A DNA stretch of 64,000 nt, from contig NZ_PVTE01000001.1 in assembly GCF_003002825.1 (NCBI RefSeq), positions 248,001 to 312,000 on the forward strand, read 5' to 3'. Below, piece by piece: positions 1 through 8,635 of the stretch. Position 1 is the first letter of the stretch. Each line of letters starts with the position of its first letter. The notes below the pieces were generated by a model that was given only the letters and a program-made list of their open reading frames with translations, ran no database searches and was not told where the DNA came from. Source of the DNA: Spirosoma oryzae. Its GTDB lineage: Bacteria > Bacteroidota > Bacteroidia > Cytophagales > Spirosomataceae. A program made the translations under genes and the position numbers.

Positions 1-2637
1 CCGGCCAAACGCGTCGCCGATACGCAGAAATGCCTGCGCGTGTCGGGTAAGCACAACGACCTGGAGGATGTCGGCTTCGACACCTACCACCATACCATGT
101 TCGAGATGCTGGGCAACTGGTCGTTTGGCGATTACTTCAAGAAAGAAGCCATTCACTGGGCGTGGGAACTGCTGACGGAGGTCTACCAGCTTCCGAAAGA
201 CCGGCTGTATGTGTCGGTGTTTCAGGGCGATGACAAAGACAACGTTCCCTTCGACCAGGAAGCCTTCGATCTGTGGGAGCCTATCGTCGGGAAAGACCGC
301 ATCATCTATGGTAACAAGAAGGACAACTTCTGGGAGATGGGCGATACGGGGCCGTGCGGTCCCTGCTCGGAAATCCACGTCGACCTGCGATCAGCGGAAG
401 AAGTAGCCCAGCAGCCCGGCAAGGAACTGGTCAACGCCGACCATCCGCAGGTGGTGGAAATCTGGAACCTCGTGTTCATGCAGTTCAACCGCAAGGCCGA
501 TGGATCGCTGGAGCCCCTGCCGGCCCGTCACGTCGACACGGGCATGGGCTTCGAGCGGCTGTGTATGGCCATTCAGGGTAAAAAGTCGAACTACGACACC
601 GACGTGTTCTCGGGAACGATCAACGTGATCGAAGAGCTGTCGGGCAAACCCTACGGTGGCACGATGGACAAGAGCGATGTGGCCATGCGCGTAATCGCCG
701 ATCACATCCGGGCCGTATCGTTCGCCATTGCCGACGGGCTGGTACCGAGCAACAGCAAGGCGGGGTACGTCATCCGCCGGATTCTGCGCCGGGCTATCCG
801 CTACGGGTATTCGTATCTGAACCTGACCGAGCCATTCATGACCAAGCTGGTGCCGACCCTGGCGCTACAGTTTGCCGAGGTATTCCCCGAATTGAATGCC
901 CAGCGCGACTTCGTGGCAACGGTGATTCGGGAAGAAGAGATTGCCTTCCTGCGCACGCTCGGTACGGGTCTGGGCCGGCTGGATCAGATCGTAACGGATA
1001 CGAAAGCCGCCGGTAACGCGTCGATCGCGGGTGAGACGGTGTTTGAATTGAACGATACCTTCGGCTTCCCCGCCGACCTGACGGCCCTGATTGCCCGTGA
1101 AAAAGGACTGGGTATCGATGAAGACGGGTTTCAGAAAGCCCTGCAGGAGCAGAAAACCCGTTCCCGCAAAGACGCAGCTTCATCGGCCGGCGACTGGATT
1201 GAACTGGCGGATGCTACAGCCGGTTCGCGGTTTGTTGGTTACGATCAGACTGAGTCAGAAACCCGGATTGTTAAGTACCGGAAAGTACAGAACAAACAAG
1301 GTGTTCAATATCAGGTTGTACTGGCAGAAACGCCATTCTACGCCGAGTCGGGTGGTCAGATTGGTGATACGGGTACGCTGACGCTGCTGGATGCCGGAAA
1401 GCCAGTGGGTCGCCTGCTTGTTGTCGATACGAAAAAAGAAAATGACCTGACCATTCATGTCATCGACCCAACTCAGGCAGTGGGCTACACATCCACGGTG
1501 ATGGCAAACGAACCGGGTAAGGCATGGGGAGTGTTTCCGCCTAAATCAATTATTACTACTCTCAGCAACGGCGACAAGGTGGTTAGCTGGCCGTCAGGCG
1601 ATGGTCTTGAAGCCGATCAACTGGAGGATCTATTCAAACAGTCGGACGCTGTACGTGCCAAAATCGACACGATTCGGCGGGCGCAGATTGCGGCCAACCA
1701 CTCGGCGACGCACCTGCTGCATTCGGCCCTGCGGGACGTGCTGGGTACGCACGTTGCGCAGAAAGGGTCGTACGTTGGCCCCGACGCCCTGCGCTTCGAC
1801 TTCTCCCACTTCTCGAAAGTAACCGACGAGCAACTGGCGGAGGTAGAGCGAATCGTGAACGAAAAAATTCGCGAAGATATTCCGCTCGATGAGCAGCGCA
1901 ACGTGCCGATCGCGCAGGCGAAAGAGATGGGTGCAACAGCCTTGTTCGGCGAGAAATACGGCGACTTCGTCCGGGTCATCACGTTTGATCCCAGCTATTC
2001 GGTTGAACTCTGTGGCGGTACGCACGTCAACCGGACGGGGCATATTGGCCTGTTCAAATTCACCGGCGAAGGATCGGTGTCGACGGGCGTTCGTCGGATC
2101 GAAGCCAAAACCGCGCTGGGGGCCGAAACGCTGGTCAACGAGCAGATGGCGATTGTATCGGAGCTGAAGGAAGTCCTGAAAGCACCGAAGGATGTCGTGA
2201 AAGCCGTGCAGGATTTGCTGACCGAACGCAGCGCCTTGCAGAAGCAGATCGAAGCCCTACAGAACGAGAAAGTTCAGCAGATCAAGAATGGCCTGCTCGA
2301 CAAGGTCACGCAGTCGAACGGTCATGCCGTGCTGGTTGAACGCGTCGACGTACCGTCGGCGGATGCGCTCAAGCAACTGGCCTACGATTTGAAAGCGAAA
2401 GTCGACAACCTCGCGCTGGTGCTGGGTGCCGACATCAACGGTAAACCTCAACTGGCCGTTATGCTGCCCGACTCACTGATTCAGGACCGCAAACTGAACG
2501 CCGGTCAGGTCGTGAAAGAGCTGGCCAAAAATATCAAAGGTGGCGGTGGCGGACAGCCCTTCTTCGCTACCGCCGGTGGTTCCGATTCTTCGGGTCTGGA
2601 TGCCGCACTGGCGCAGGGGAAAGAATTACTGGCGTAG
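1..2637 (+). CDS. alaS: Alanyl-tRNA synthetase, 5' truncated by window edge
   Basis: Charges tRNA-Ala with alanine in the cytoplasm and edits mischarged Ser/Gly. The reading frame is open from base 1, so the N-terminal part of the class II catalytic core lies outside the window. An in-frame GTG at 40 is not the real start. Visible are the core motif GMGFERL (about 541-561), the editing-domain zinc motif HSATH (1699-1713) with CGGTH (2011-2025), and the glycine-rich C-terminal C-Ala/DHHA1 segment GGGGGQPFF (about 2542-2570). Between the end of the beta-barrel segment (DTKKENDLTIH, ending about 1461) and the usual start of the editing domain (about 1650) lie some 50-60 extra residues that I do not recognise from the family. 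Identity is certain; the insert is discussed in the findings. Confidence 0.98.
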   Translation, partial: PAKRVADTQKCLRVSGKHNDLEDVGFDTYHHTMFEMLGNWSFGDYFKKEAIHWAWELLTEVYQLPKDRLYVSVFQGDDKDNVPFDQEAFDLWEPIVGKDRIIYGNKKDNFWEMGDTGPCGPCSEIHVDLRSAEEVAQQPGKELVNADHPQVVEIWNLVFMQFNRKADGSLEPLPARHVDTGMGFERLCMAIQGKKSNYDTDVFSGTINVIEELSGKPYGGTMDKSDVAMRVIADHIRAVSFAIADGLVPSNSKAGYVIRRILRRAIRYGYSYLNLTEPFMTKLVPTLALQFAEVFPELNAQRDFVATVIREEEIAFLRTLGTGLGRLDQIVTDTKAAGNASIAGETVFELNDTFGFPADLTALIAREKGLGIDEDGFQKALQEQKTRSRKDAASSAGDWIELADATAGSRFVGYDQTESETRIVKYRKVQNKQGVQYQVVLAETPFYAESGGQIGDTGTLTLLDAGKPVGRLLVVDTKKENDLTIHVIDPTQAVGYTSTVMANEPGKAWGVFPPKSIITTLSNGDKVVSWPSGDGLEADQLEDLFKQSDAVRAKIDTIRRAQIAANHSATHLLHSALRDVLGTHVAQKGSYVGPDALRFDFSHFSKVTDEQLAEVERIVNEKIREDIPLDEQRNVPIAQAKEMGATALFGEKYGDFVRVITFDPSYSVELCGGTHVNRTGHIGLFKFTGEGSVSTGVRRIEAKTALGAETLVNEQMAIVSELKEVLKAPKDVVKAVQDLLTERSALQKQIEALQNEKVQQIKNGLLDKVTQSNGHAVLVERVDVPSADALKQLAYDLKAKVDNLALVLGADINGKPQLAVMLPDSLIQDRKLNAGQVVKELAKNIKGGGGGQPFFATAGGSDSSGLDAALAQGKELLA

Positions 2638-2722
2638 AGACGCGACCCTTCGCGTCTCAGCATGCGTCAGCAAAACCTCCGGTGACGCCCATCCGGCGGT
2701 GAGACGTGAAGGATCACGTCTC
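2637..2722. repeat. Twin hairpins after alaS
   Basis: Two hairpins of the same design lie 42 bases apart. GAGACGCGA (2637-2645) pairs with TCGCGTCTC (2650-2658) around CCCT. GAGACGTGA (2701-2709) pairs with TCACGTCTC (2714-2722) around AGGA. Both have 9-bp stems and 4-base loops, and the stems differ by compensating changes. The first begins on the last base of the alaS stop codon. They look like dispersed intergenic repeat units rather than a simple terminator, since neither is followed by a T run. Confidence 0.7.
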
Positions 2723-2774
2723 TACATATGCGTCAGCCAATTATCTGATGATTGTAGTGATCGCTACAAAGCGG

Positions 2775-2824
2775 TAAACAGTTAGCGTCCCGATTTGCGT
2801 TGGCAGGTCGGGACGCTAACTGTT
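2775..2824. terminator. Bidirectional terminator between alaS and the MFS gene
   Basis: A perfect 18-bp inverted repeat (2775-2792 with 2807-2824) has a 14-base loop, an AAA start on the left arm and a T run after the right arm. It sits between two convergent genes and can serve both strands. Confidence 0.85.
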
Positions 2825-2838
2825 TTTAGCCCATACAC

Positions 2839-4053
2839 TTACGCGTGTTGGTGGCTATACCGGCGTATGCTGGATTGCCCCAGTAATAGAATTGCCAATC
2901 CGGCCACGACGCAGGCCAGCATCGTACCAACCATAGGCAGTGCCGTGTTGTTGTGCAGTGCGCTGACGGTACCCGACGCAACAGCCCCAAACGCCATCCG
3001 GAAACTGCCCATGAGCGCGGCTGCGCTACCGGCATGGCGTTCGAACGGAGCCATTGACAGGGCCGATGCGTTCGGGGCGATCAGACCCTGACCACAGAGA
3101 AAGAGGAAGAGCATGGCGATCAGGCCGACCGCACCGAACCAGCCCGCCCAGACGCCGAGGACGAGTAAGCTACCCATAATCGTCTGGTAGACAACGGCTG
3201 CGTACACAAGTTGGGCGCTGGTGAACCGCTTCAACAGCAGGTGGTTCAGCTGGTTAGGCGCAATGATAGCAATCGCCAGAAAGGAAAAAATCCAGCCGTA
3301 CTGTTGCGCACTGACGTGGTAAATGTTCATCAGCACGTCGGGCGACCCGGCAATATAAGCGAAGGGAGCCGAAGTGGCGATGCCGCCCGCCAGGGCGTAG
3401 GTCAGAAACTGCGGCTGACGCAATACCGTCAGAAAGCTACCCATGACCGCCTGCGGCCGGAGCGACAACGACGCGTCGGCGGGGCGACCGTTGGGCAGGA
3501 AATAGTGAATGGCCAGGAGCATTAGCACGGTGATGCCCGCCAGAATAAGAAAGATAGCGTGCCAGCCGAAAGCCACTGTCGCGTAGCCGCCAAGGGTCGG
3601 CGCAATCATGGGCGACACGGCAATGACCAGCGTCAGCAGCGAGAAAACCGACGCGATCTTACCGACCGGAAACAGGTCACGCACAAGGGCCTGCGCTGCT
3701 ACCAGCCCGACGCACCCGCCCAGTGCCTGTAATAGCCGCATACCGATCAGTAGTTCAATAGAACCAGCCGTCGCACAGCCGAATGTGGCCAGCAGATACA
3801 CCAGCAAACCTGCGTACAGTGGTTTCTTCCGGCCAAACCGGTCGATGAGTGGCCCGTACAGCAACTGCCCGGCCGCGATACCGATAAAATAAGACGTAAG
3901 TGATAGCTGTACCTGCGCAATAGAGACGTGCAGGTCGCGGGCAATGGCCGGAAACGCCGGCAGATACATGTCAATGGAAAATGGTCCGATCGTGGAGAGT
4001 GCGCCCAGAATCAGGATCACGACGAAATGCTGTCGACGCGTCATACGAAACAT
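2839..4053 (-). CDS. MFS drug-resistance exporter, Bcr/CflA type
   Basis: Proton-driven inner-membrane exporter of the major facilitator superfamily. The 404 residues hold about 12 hydrophobic segments, which is the full family length. The loop motif DRFGRKKP (around residues 71-78) follows TM2. The N-terminal stretch with SIDMYLPAFP is characteristic of the Bcr/CflA (DHA1) drug exporters. Two starts are possible: ATG at 4053, or ATG at 4044 which begins MTRRQH. It is transcribed divergently from ohrR. A short dyad (4054-4060 with 4069-4076) lies just before the start codon. The substrate cannot be read from sequence; bicyclomycin, chloramphenicol or sulfonamide export is only a family inference. 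Confidence 0.9.
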   Translation of the reverse strand: MFRMTRRQHFVVILILGALSTIGPFSIDMYLPAFPAIARDLHVSIAQVQLSLTSYFIGIAAGQLLYGPLIDRFGRKKPLYAGLLVYLLATFGCATAGSIELLIGMRLLQALGGCVGLVAAQALVRDLFPVGKIASVFSLLTLVIAVSPMIAPTLGGYATVAFGWHAIFLILAGITVLMLLAIHYFLPNGRPADASLSLRPQAVMGSFLTVLRQPQFLTYALAGGIATSAPFAYIAGSPDVLMNIYHVSAQQYGWIFSFLAIAIIAPNQLNHLLLKRFTSAQLVYAAVVYQTIMGSLLVLGVWAGWFGAVGLIAMLFLFLCGQGLIAPNASALSMAPFERHAGSAAALMGSFRMAFGAVASGTVSALHNNTALPMVGTMLACVVAGLAILLLGQSSIRRYSHQHA

Positions 4054-4202
4054 ACTGTGGTTGATAAACCTACAGTTCTGCTGGGATGATTGTTCCCGGT
4101 AGACGGGCCATTTGCTGGGTACGGAGCTGATTCCCAGATGAGGTCAACTTTTCCGGCTGATAACACCATCGTAAGTAAGGGTCTGAAAAAAATGATCGTG
4201 TA

Positions 4203-4242
4203 AAATTAAATTTGATACAATGTAAATTTGCGTTTACCTTTG
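4203..4242 (+). promoter_or_regulatory. ohrR promoter with candidate OhrR operator
   Basis: A Bacteroidota-type promoter: TTTG at 4211-4214, a 20-base spacer, then TACCTTTG at 4235-4242. An 11-base palindrome AAATTAAATTT (4203-4213) overlaps the upstream element and resembles the AT-rich dyads bound by OhrR proteins. Transcription should begin at about 4246-4249, directly before the ATG at 4250, so the transcript may be leaderless. Confidence 0.7.
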
Positions 4243-4249
4243 CCAGCCA

Positions 4250-4699
4250 ATGAAACACGAAACGCCGTTCGAAATCGATCCCCGGCTGCGGCTTGACGAA
4301 CAAACCTGCTTCCCGATCTACGCACTGTCGCGGCAGATTACGAAAGTGTATCAGCCGTTGCTGAATCGCCTGAACCTGACGTACCCGCAGTATCTGGTTA
4401 TGCTGCTGGTGTGGGAACACGGTGAGATTGCGGTTAAGGAACTGGGTCGGCGACTGCATCTGGATACGGGGACATTGACACCGTTGCTGAAACTACTCGA
4501 AAGCCGACAGCTCATCAGCCGTCGGCGCGATCCCCGCGACGAGCGATCGGTACGGATTGGGCTGTTGCCGGCCGGACAGATGCTGCACGAACAGGCACGC
4601 CACATTCCCGACGAACTGGGGAAACGCCTGTCGCTCACCCGCGCTGACGTGACAACACTCCGCGACGAACTGAACCGGCTGCTGACGCTGCTAGCCTGA
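4250..4699 (+). CDS. ohrR: MarR-family organic-peroxide sensor OhrR
   Basis: Winged-helix repressor of the neighbouring peroxide-reductase gene. In the family a reactive N-terminal cysteine is oxidised by organic hydroperoxides and the protein leaves its operator. Here 149 residues carry that cysteine in the context EQTCFPIYALSR (about residue 22), followed by LTYPQYLVMLLVWEH, which is typical of OhrR. The wing motif RDPRDERSV lies at about residues 88-96. I see no second cysteine in the C-terminal part, so it looks like a 1-Cys type needing a small thiol partner. The gene ends 31 bases before ohr on the same strand. Its promoter carries a candidate self-operator. Confidence 0.93.
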   Translation: MKHETPFEIDPRLRLDEQTCFPIYALSRQITKVYQPLLNRLNLTYPQYLVMLLVWEHGEIAVKELGRRLHLDTGTLTPLLKLLESRQLISRRRDPRDERSVRIGLLPAGQMLHEQARHIPDELGKRLSLTRADVTTLRDELNRLLTLLA

Positions 4700-4730
4700 T
4701 AATTAATTACTTGCTTATTTTTTTGTTACC

Positions 4731-5168
4731 ATGAACACAACCATAATGCACACGGGCCAGGCCAAATCGGTTGGCGGTCGCGACGGTCAGGTGACCTCGA
4801 ATGACAATATTCTCAATCTTGAACTTACCCTGCCCAAGTCGCTGGGTGGTCGCGCCCGTGAAGGCGCGACGAACCCCGAGCAACTCTTTGCGGCTGGCTA
4901 TGCTGCCTGCTTCGGTGGCGCGGTGGGATTCCACCTCCGGGCCGATAAATTGACGGCTGACGAAATCGCGGTCGACGCAACGGTGGATATGTTCCTCAAC
5001 GACGAAAAACTACCGACGCTGGCCGTTACGATGCGGGTCAACCTGCCCGGTCTGACGCAGGAACAGGCGGAGACAATCGTTGCCAAAGCGCATGAAACCT
5101 GCCCATACTCGCGGGCAACCCGGGGTAACATCGATGTGGCCATTACGGTCACGACGAATCCGGCTTAA
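4731..5168 (+). CDS. ohr: Organic hydroperoxide reductase Ohr (OsmC family)
   Basis: Cytoplasmic thiol peroxidase that reduces fatty-acid and other organic hydroperoxides. The 145 residues have both family cysteines: one in [10 protein letters not shown] (about residue 61) and one in [12 protein letters not shown] (about residue 124). The segment [23 protein letters not shown] is the Ohr signature, splitting it from the general OsmC branch (compare the gene at 44796-45194). Start ATG 4731 is used; ATG 4746 is an alternative. It forms an operon with ohrR and ends before a strong terminator. The pairing of an OhrR sensor with its Ohr target is the standard arrangement. Confidence 0.95.
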   Translation: MNTTIMHTGQAKSVGGRDGQVTSNDNILNLELTLPKSLGGRAREGATNPEQLFAAGYAACFGGAVGFHLRADKLTADEIAVDATVDMFLNDEKLPTLAVTMRVNLPGLTQEQAETIVAKAHETCPYSRATRGNIDVAITVTTNPA

Positions 5169-5190
5169 TACCAACTTGCCAGCGATACAC

Positions 5191-5225
5191 AAACCCCCGC
5201 AGCCATCCGGCGGCTGCGGGGGTTT
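5191..5225. terminator. Terminator after ohr
   Basis: A perfect 14-bp GC-rich stem (5191-5204 with 5212-5225), a 7-base loop and a T-rich right end lie 23 bases after the ohr stop codon. Confidence 0.88.
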
Positions 5226-5394
5226 GTCGTGTCTGTTGATGAGCGGACAGCCGATTTTAGTGCCTGATTTGCTGGATTGGCTGAGTAAATTGAGCCGGTA
5301 GTCTGGTGCCGTTCCTGTACTCATTTAGAAAAAAATACGACCATTGCACCGATCTTGTGCGTTTACCTAGTTATTACCATCCAATTGTAGGTGC

Positions 5395-7731
5395 ATGCAT
5401 AGTCAACGTTTTTGGCACTACTGCTTCTTCATTTTATTCGCTTTATGGCCATCGGAACAGGCGCTTGCGCAGGATACGACGCAGATACCGGTGGCTGGGC
5501 AGTCTATTCCCGATACGCTGTTATTTAAAATTCAGAAAGCCCAGTCGGCTATTACCGAGCTTAAATCGGCGGGTAAACGTGGGTACGGCGTAACGCGTAT
5601 TCGAGCTGGCCTGGCGGACGTAAAAGCCAGTATCGCGCCCATCGTAGCCGACGTCAACCTGCACAAGCTGGCCATCGATCCCAAAGTCATCGCCAACTAC
5701 CGGCTGATTCTGAACGATGCGCAGACCCGACTGGCGACCTGGCGAACCGCGCTGTCCAAGTCCAACAATGACTTACAGCGGCAGCTCGATCAATTGGTAA
5801 ATTTGAGTGGCGATTCATTGCTGACCGTGTCTGGTAACGATACGACGGAGAAAGTACTCTATCGCGATCAGCTGGCAAGCATTAAGCTCCAGCTACAGAA
5901 TGCCGGTACGCAGACCAGTGCCCAGCTGGATACGGTCAGTCGGTTGCTGGCTGATGTGTCGGGTACATCGTTGAACGTTAGTGAGTTGCAGGCTACACTG
6001 GGGGAGCAGCTGCAACAATCAACTGCCAACACGCTTGGTAGGGAGGTACCGCATTTGTGGCAGGCCCCCGTGTCGCTTAGTGTGTCGCAACTGAGCGAGC
6101 AGCTATGGGCGAACTACCTGGGGCAGCAAAAAATTCTGACGTACTTCCTGAGTGCAACCTGGGACGACCGGTTTCTGCTCTATCTGCTGGCCATCGGTTT
6201 CTTCGCCTGGGTATTTGCCAATTTCAGAAAACTCAACGCCCTGTCGGGTAGGCAGGATCTGGGTAAGCTCAACACAACGAATCTGCGGCCGGTACCGGTC
6301 ATCGCGTCGCTGATCGTGCTGCTGAACCTGATTCCCCTGTTCGAACCGGGTGCTCCGTCGTCGTACATCGAATTCACGCAGTTTCTGCTGCTGGTCGTAC
6401 TGAGTATTCATCTGTGGCATAAACTGGCCCCGCCTGATCTGCGGCTGTGGCAGGCAAACGGTGTATTGTATGTGCTGCTGATCGTCACGGTCAACCTGGT
6501 CAACGACTCGCTGGGTCTACGGCTCTGGCTTATCGGACTAAACTTGGCCTTCCTCTACATTGGCTATCGGTACGCCGGTCATTTGCAAAGTAAATCGGTC
6601 AGTACGCGCATCATCCGTCCCGTAACCCGATTGTTCTTCGTCCTGCACGTCCTGGCAATTTTGCTGAACGTGATCGGGCGAATCAGTCTGGCGAAGACGT
6701 TCAGCCTGACGGCGGTTATTGCGCTGGTGCAAATCACCGGGCTCGCCGTATTTATCGAGATCGTGCTGGAAGCGCTCGAACTACAGATGCGGATTAGTGC
6801 CAGTGCGCAGGGACTTTTTTCGCGGGTAAACGTCGATCACACGCGCCGGGCGGCCAAGAAAGGGCTGGTTTTTCTGGCGGTGGCCCTGTGGCTGCTGGTA
6901 TTCCTAACCAACCTGGGTATTGCCGATAGTGTCTTTAGCTTCATCGGCGAGGTGCTCACCAAACCGCGTACGTTCGGCAGCGTTACGTTCAGCCTGAGCA
7001 ATATCCTGTCGTTCTCGATCATCATTTATCTGTCGAGTCTGCTACAGAAAAACATCGGCTTGTTTTTCGGCGAAAGTCAGGTGCCGTCGGCGAATGGGCA
7101 GGTCGACCAGGTCAATTCCATGCTGGCCCTGATTCGGCTGGTCATCATCATCGGCGGGGTGCTGCTGGCCGTAGTTGCATCGGGCGTGTCGATCGACAAA
7201 TTCACCGTTGTGCTGGGGGCGCTCAGCGTCGGAATCGGTCTCGGTATGCAGAATATCGTGTCCAACTTCGTGTCGGGCATTATCCTGATCTTCGAAAAAC
7301 CCTTCCGCATCGGCGACTACATCGAACTGGCCGACAAAAAAGGCCGTATCCTCGACATCGGCATCCGGTCCAGTAAAATGCTGACCGGTCAGGGTTCCGA
7401 AGTCATCATTCCCAACGGTGATCTGCTGTCGAACCGACTGGTCAACTGGTCGTCGCGGGGAACGTATCTGAAAACGGAATTTACCCTGAAAGTGGGTGGC
7501 GACACGGATATGCAGCAGTTGCGGACGATTATTCAGGAAAGCGCCAGTCAGCTCGATGAGTCGGTGAATGGAATGCCGCCGGAAGTTGTCGTAACGGGTA
7601 TTGCTGCTGATGCTATCGAACTAAAGGTGGTCGCCTGGATGCGCAGTATTTCCAGCGAATCCAGCCTGAAAAGCGAACTGCTTCAGCAACTGGTCGGCCG
7701 GTTCCGGGATGCCGGTATCCGGCTGCTGTAA
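5395..7731 (+). CDS. Large mechanosensitive channel, MscS/MscK type
   Basis: Tension-gated inner-membrane channel that releases solutes on hypo-osmotic shock. The 778 residues are much longer than classical MscS (about 290). There is a signal peptide (residues 1-26, ending ALAQ), then a helical, coiled-coil-prone periplasmic region (about 30-230), many TM helices (about 240-600), and the conserved MscS module. That module has the pore helix with GALSVGIGLGMQNIVSNFVSG (about 608-629) followed by FEKPFRIGDYIEL, the beta domain and a C-terminal alpha/beta domain. This layout matches the MscK/YbiO/YjeP-like giants. It is monocistronic as far as I can see. Confidence 0.93.
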   Translation: MHSQRFWHYCFFILFALWPSEQALAQDTTQIPVAGQSIPDTLLFKIQKAQSAITELKSAGKRGYGVTRIRAGLADVKASIAPIVADVNLHKLAIDPKVIANYRLILNDAQTRLATWRTALSKSNNDLQRQLDQLVNLSGDSLLTVSGNDTTEKVLYRDQLASIKLQLQNAGTQTSAQLDTVSRLLADVSGTSLNVSELQATLGEQLQQSTANTLGREVPHLWQAPVSLSVSQLSEQLWANYLGQQKILTYFLSATWDDRFLLYLLAIGFFAWVFANFRKLNALSGRQDLGKLNTTNLRPVPVIASLIVLLNLIPLFEPGAPSSYIEFTQFLLLVVLSIHLWHKLAPPDLRLWQANGVLYVLLIVTVNLVNDSLGLRLWLIGLNLAFLYIGYRYAGHLQSKSVSTRIIRPVTRLFFVLHVLAILLNVIGRISLAKTFSLTAVIALVQITGLAVFIEIVLEALELQMRISASAQGLFSRVNVDHTRRAAKKGLVFLAVALWLLVFLTNLGIADSVFSFIGEVLTKPRTFGSVTFSLSNILSFSIIIYLSSLLQKNIGLFFGESQVPSANGQVDQVNSMLALIRLVIIIGGVLLAVVASGVSIDKFTVVLGALSVGIGLGMQNIVSNFVSGIILIFEKPFRIGDYIELADKKGRILDIGIRSSKMLTGQGSEVIIPNGDLLSNRLVNWSSRGTYLKTEFTLKVGGDTDMQQLRTIIQESASQLDESVNGMPPEVVVTGIAADAIELKVVAWMRSISSESSLKSELLQQLVGRFRDAGIRLL

Positions 7732-7818
7732 GGTTGGGTTTTACGCCTGAGAGGTTGTACGGGGTAACAATGTTGAGTTCCCAAAATCGCCTACTAATCA
7801 AATAAAATGCTGATTGAG

Positions 7819-7851
7819 AGACCTAAAAGGTTTTCAAAACCTTTTAGGTCT
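7819..7851. repeat. Palindromic repeat, copy 1 (AGACCTAAAAGG family)
   Basis: AGACCTAAAAGGTTTT (7819-7834), a single C, then its exact reverse complement (7836-7851). A near-identical copy lies at 8538-8570. This copy sits at the 3' end of the minus-strand barrel gene and could also end transcription. Confidence 0.85.
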
Positions 7852-7860
7852 GCGGGGAGA

Positions 7861-8439
7861 CTACCGTTTGCCGAATTTTACAAAAGCACCCAGGCTGACC
7901 GTAGCAGTATGATTATCGTTCCCATCGAAAATATAGTGGTAGCCAAGCTCCGCATTCACACCTATCGATTGCGTAATTGACCATTGCAGACCCGCTTTGG
8001 GGCTCAAACCAACGTTACGGCTGGTTCCGGAGAACGTTTCCCGGGGCGACGTACTACCGTAGTCATAGAATTCGGTAGTATTGTTGCTGGCATATAGTCC
8101 GGCTTCCAGGCCCACGTACGGCCGCAACCGGCGGGTTGAAAAGAAATATTCCACCTGCCCCGTTGTCATCAGCGACCGACTGTTGCTACGAAATGTCCCC
8201 GCCCCAAATTCGCTACGCTGCGTAAAATAGCGGGCATTTACGCCAACCGCTACACGGGGACTGGTGAAATAACGCACGGTAACCCCAGTGCCCCATGTAC
8301 CATCGCTCAAAGTCATGCCCCGTTGAATGGGGATGGACCGTACGCCCGCTACGTTGAGCTGAAATTGCGCGTATGAACGGGTTGAGACGAAGGCGAAAAG
8401 GATAATAACGAGAGCCGATACCTTGAAAATGATACGCAT
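7861..8439 (-). CDS. Outer-membrane beta-barrel protein
   Basis: 192 residues with a signal peptide (residues 1-24, cleavage after SYAQ). Beyond that are alternating hydrophobic/polar strands with glycine and aromatic girdle positions, for example VTVRYFTSPRVAVGVNARYF and LRPYVGLEAGLYAS. The last residues GAFVKFGKR are an amphipathic closing strand. This is typical of small 8-stranded OmpX/OmpW-like barrels common in Bacteroidota. No enzymatic motif is visible. The gene stands alone between two copies of the same palindromic repeat. Function unknown. Confidence 0.8.
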   Translation of the reverse strand: MRIIFKVSALVIILFAFVSTRSYAQFQLNVAGVRSIPIQRGMTLSDGTWGTGVTVRYFTSPRVAVGVNARYFTQRSEFGAGTFRSNSRSLMTTGQVEYFFSTRRLRPYVGLEAGLYASNNTTEFYDYGSTSPRETFSGTSRNVGLSPKAGLQWSITQSIGVNAELGYHYIFDGNDNHTATVSLGAFVKFGKR

Positions 8440-8537
8440 AATCTAATTAGTTGATAGAACAGTTTCTATCGGGAGTCGGAAAGCGGAACATTCGTTGGCT
8501 TACCAATAGAAAATATATTGATCGGTAGCCAGGCCGT

Positions 8538-8570
8538 AGACCTAAAAGGTTTCGAAAACCTTTTAGGTCT
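8538..8570. repeat. Palindromic repeat, copy 2 (AGACCTAAAAGG family)
   Basis: AGACCTAAAAGGTTT (8538-8552), CG, then AAAACCTTTTAGGTCT (8555-8570). It is the same element as at 7819-7851 except for the two central bases. It lies about 100 bases upstream of the barrel gene's start. Confidence 0.85.
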
Positions 8571-8635
8571 GGATTGGAATGGTAAACTCACCTGTCTAGG
8601 TGCAACGTATCTATATCGCGTAAGCGCATTATACA

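Noticed and set aside
7819..8570. Composite transposon around the barrel gene
   Set aside because: The flanking palindromes are alike, but there is no transposase and no target duplication that I can see.
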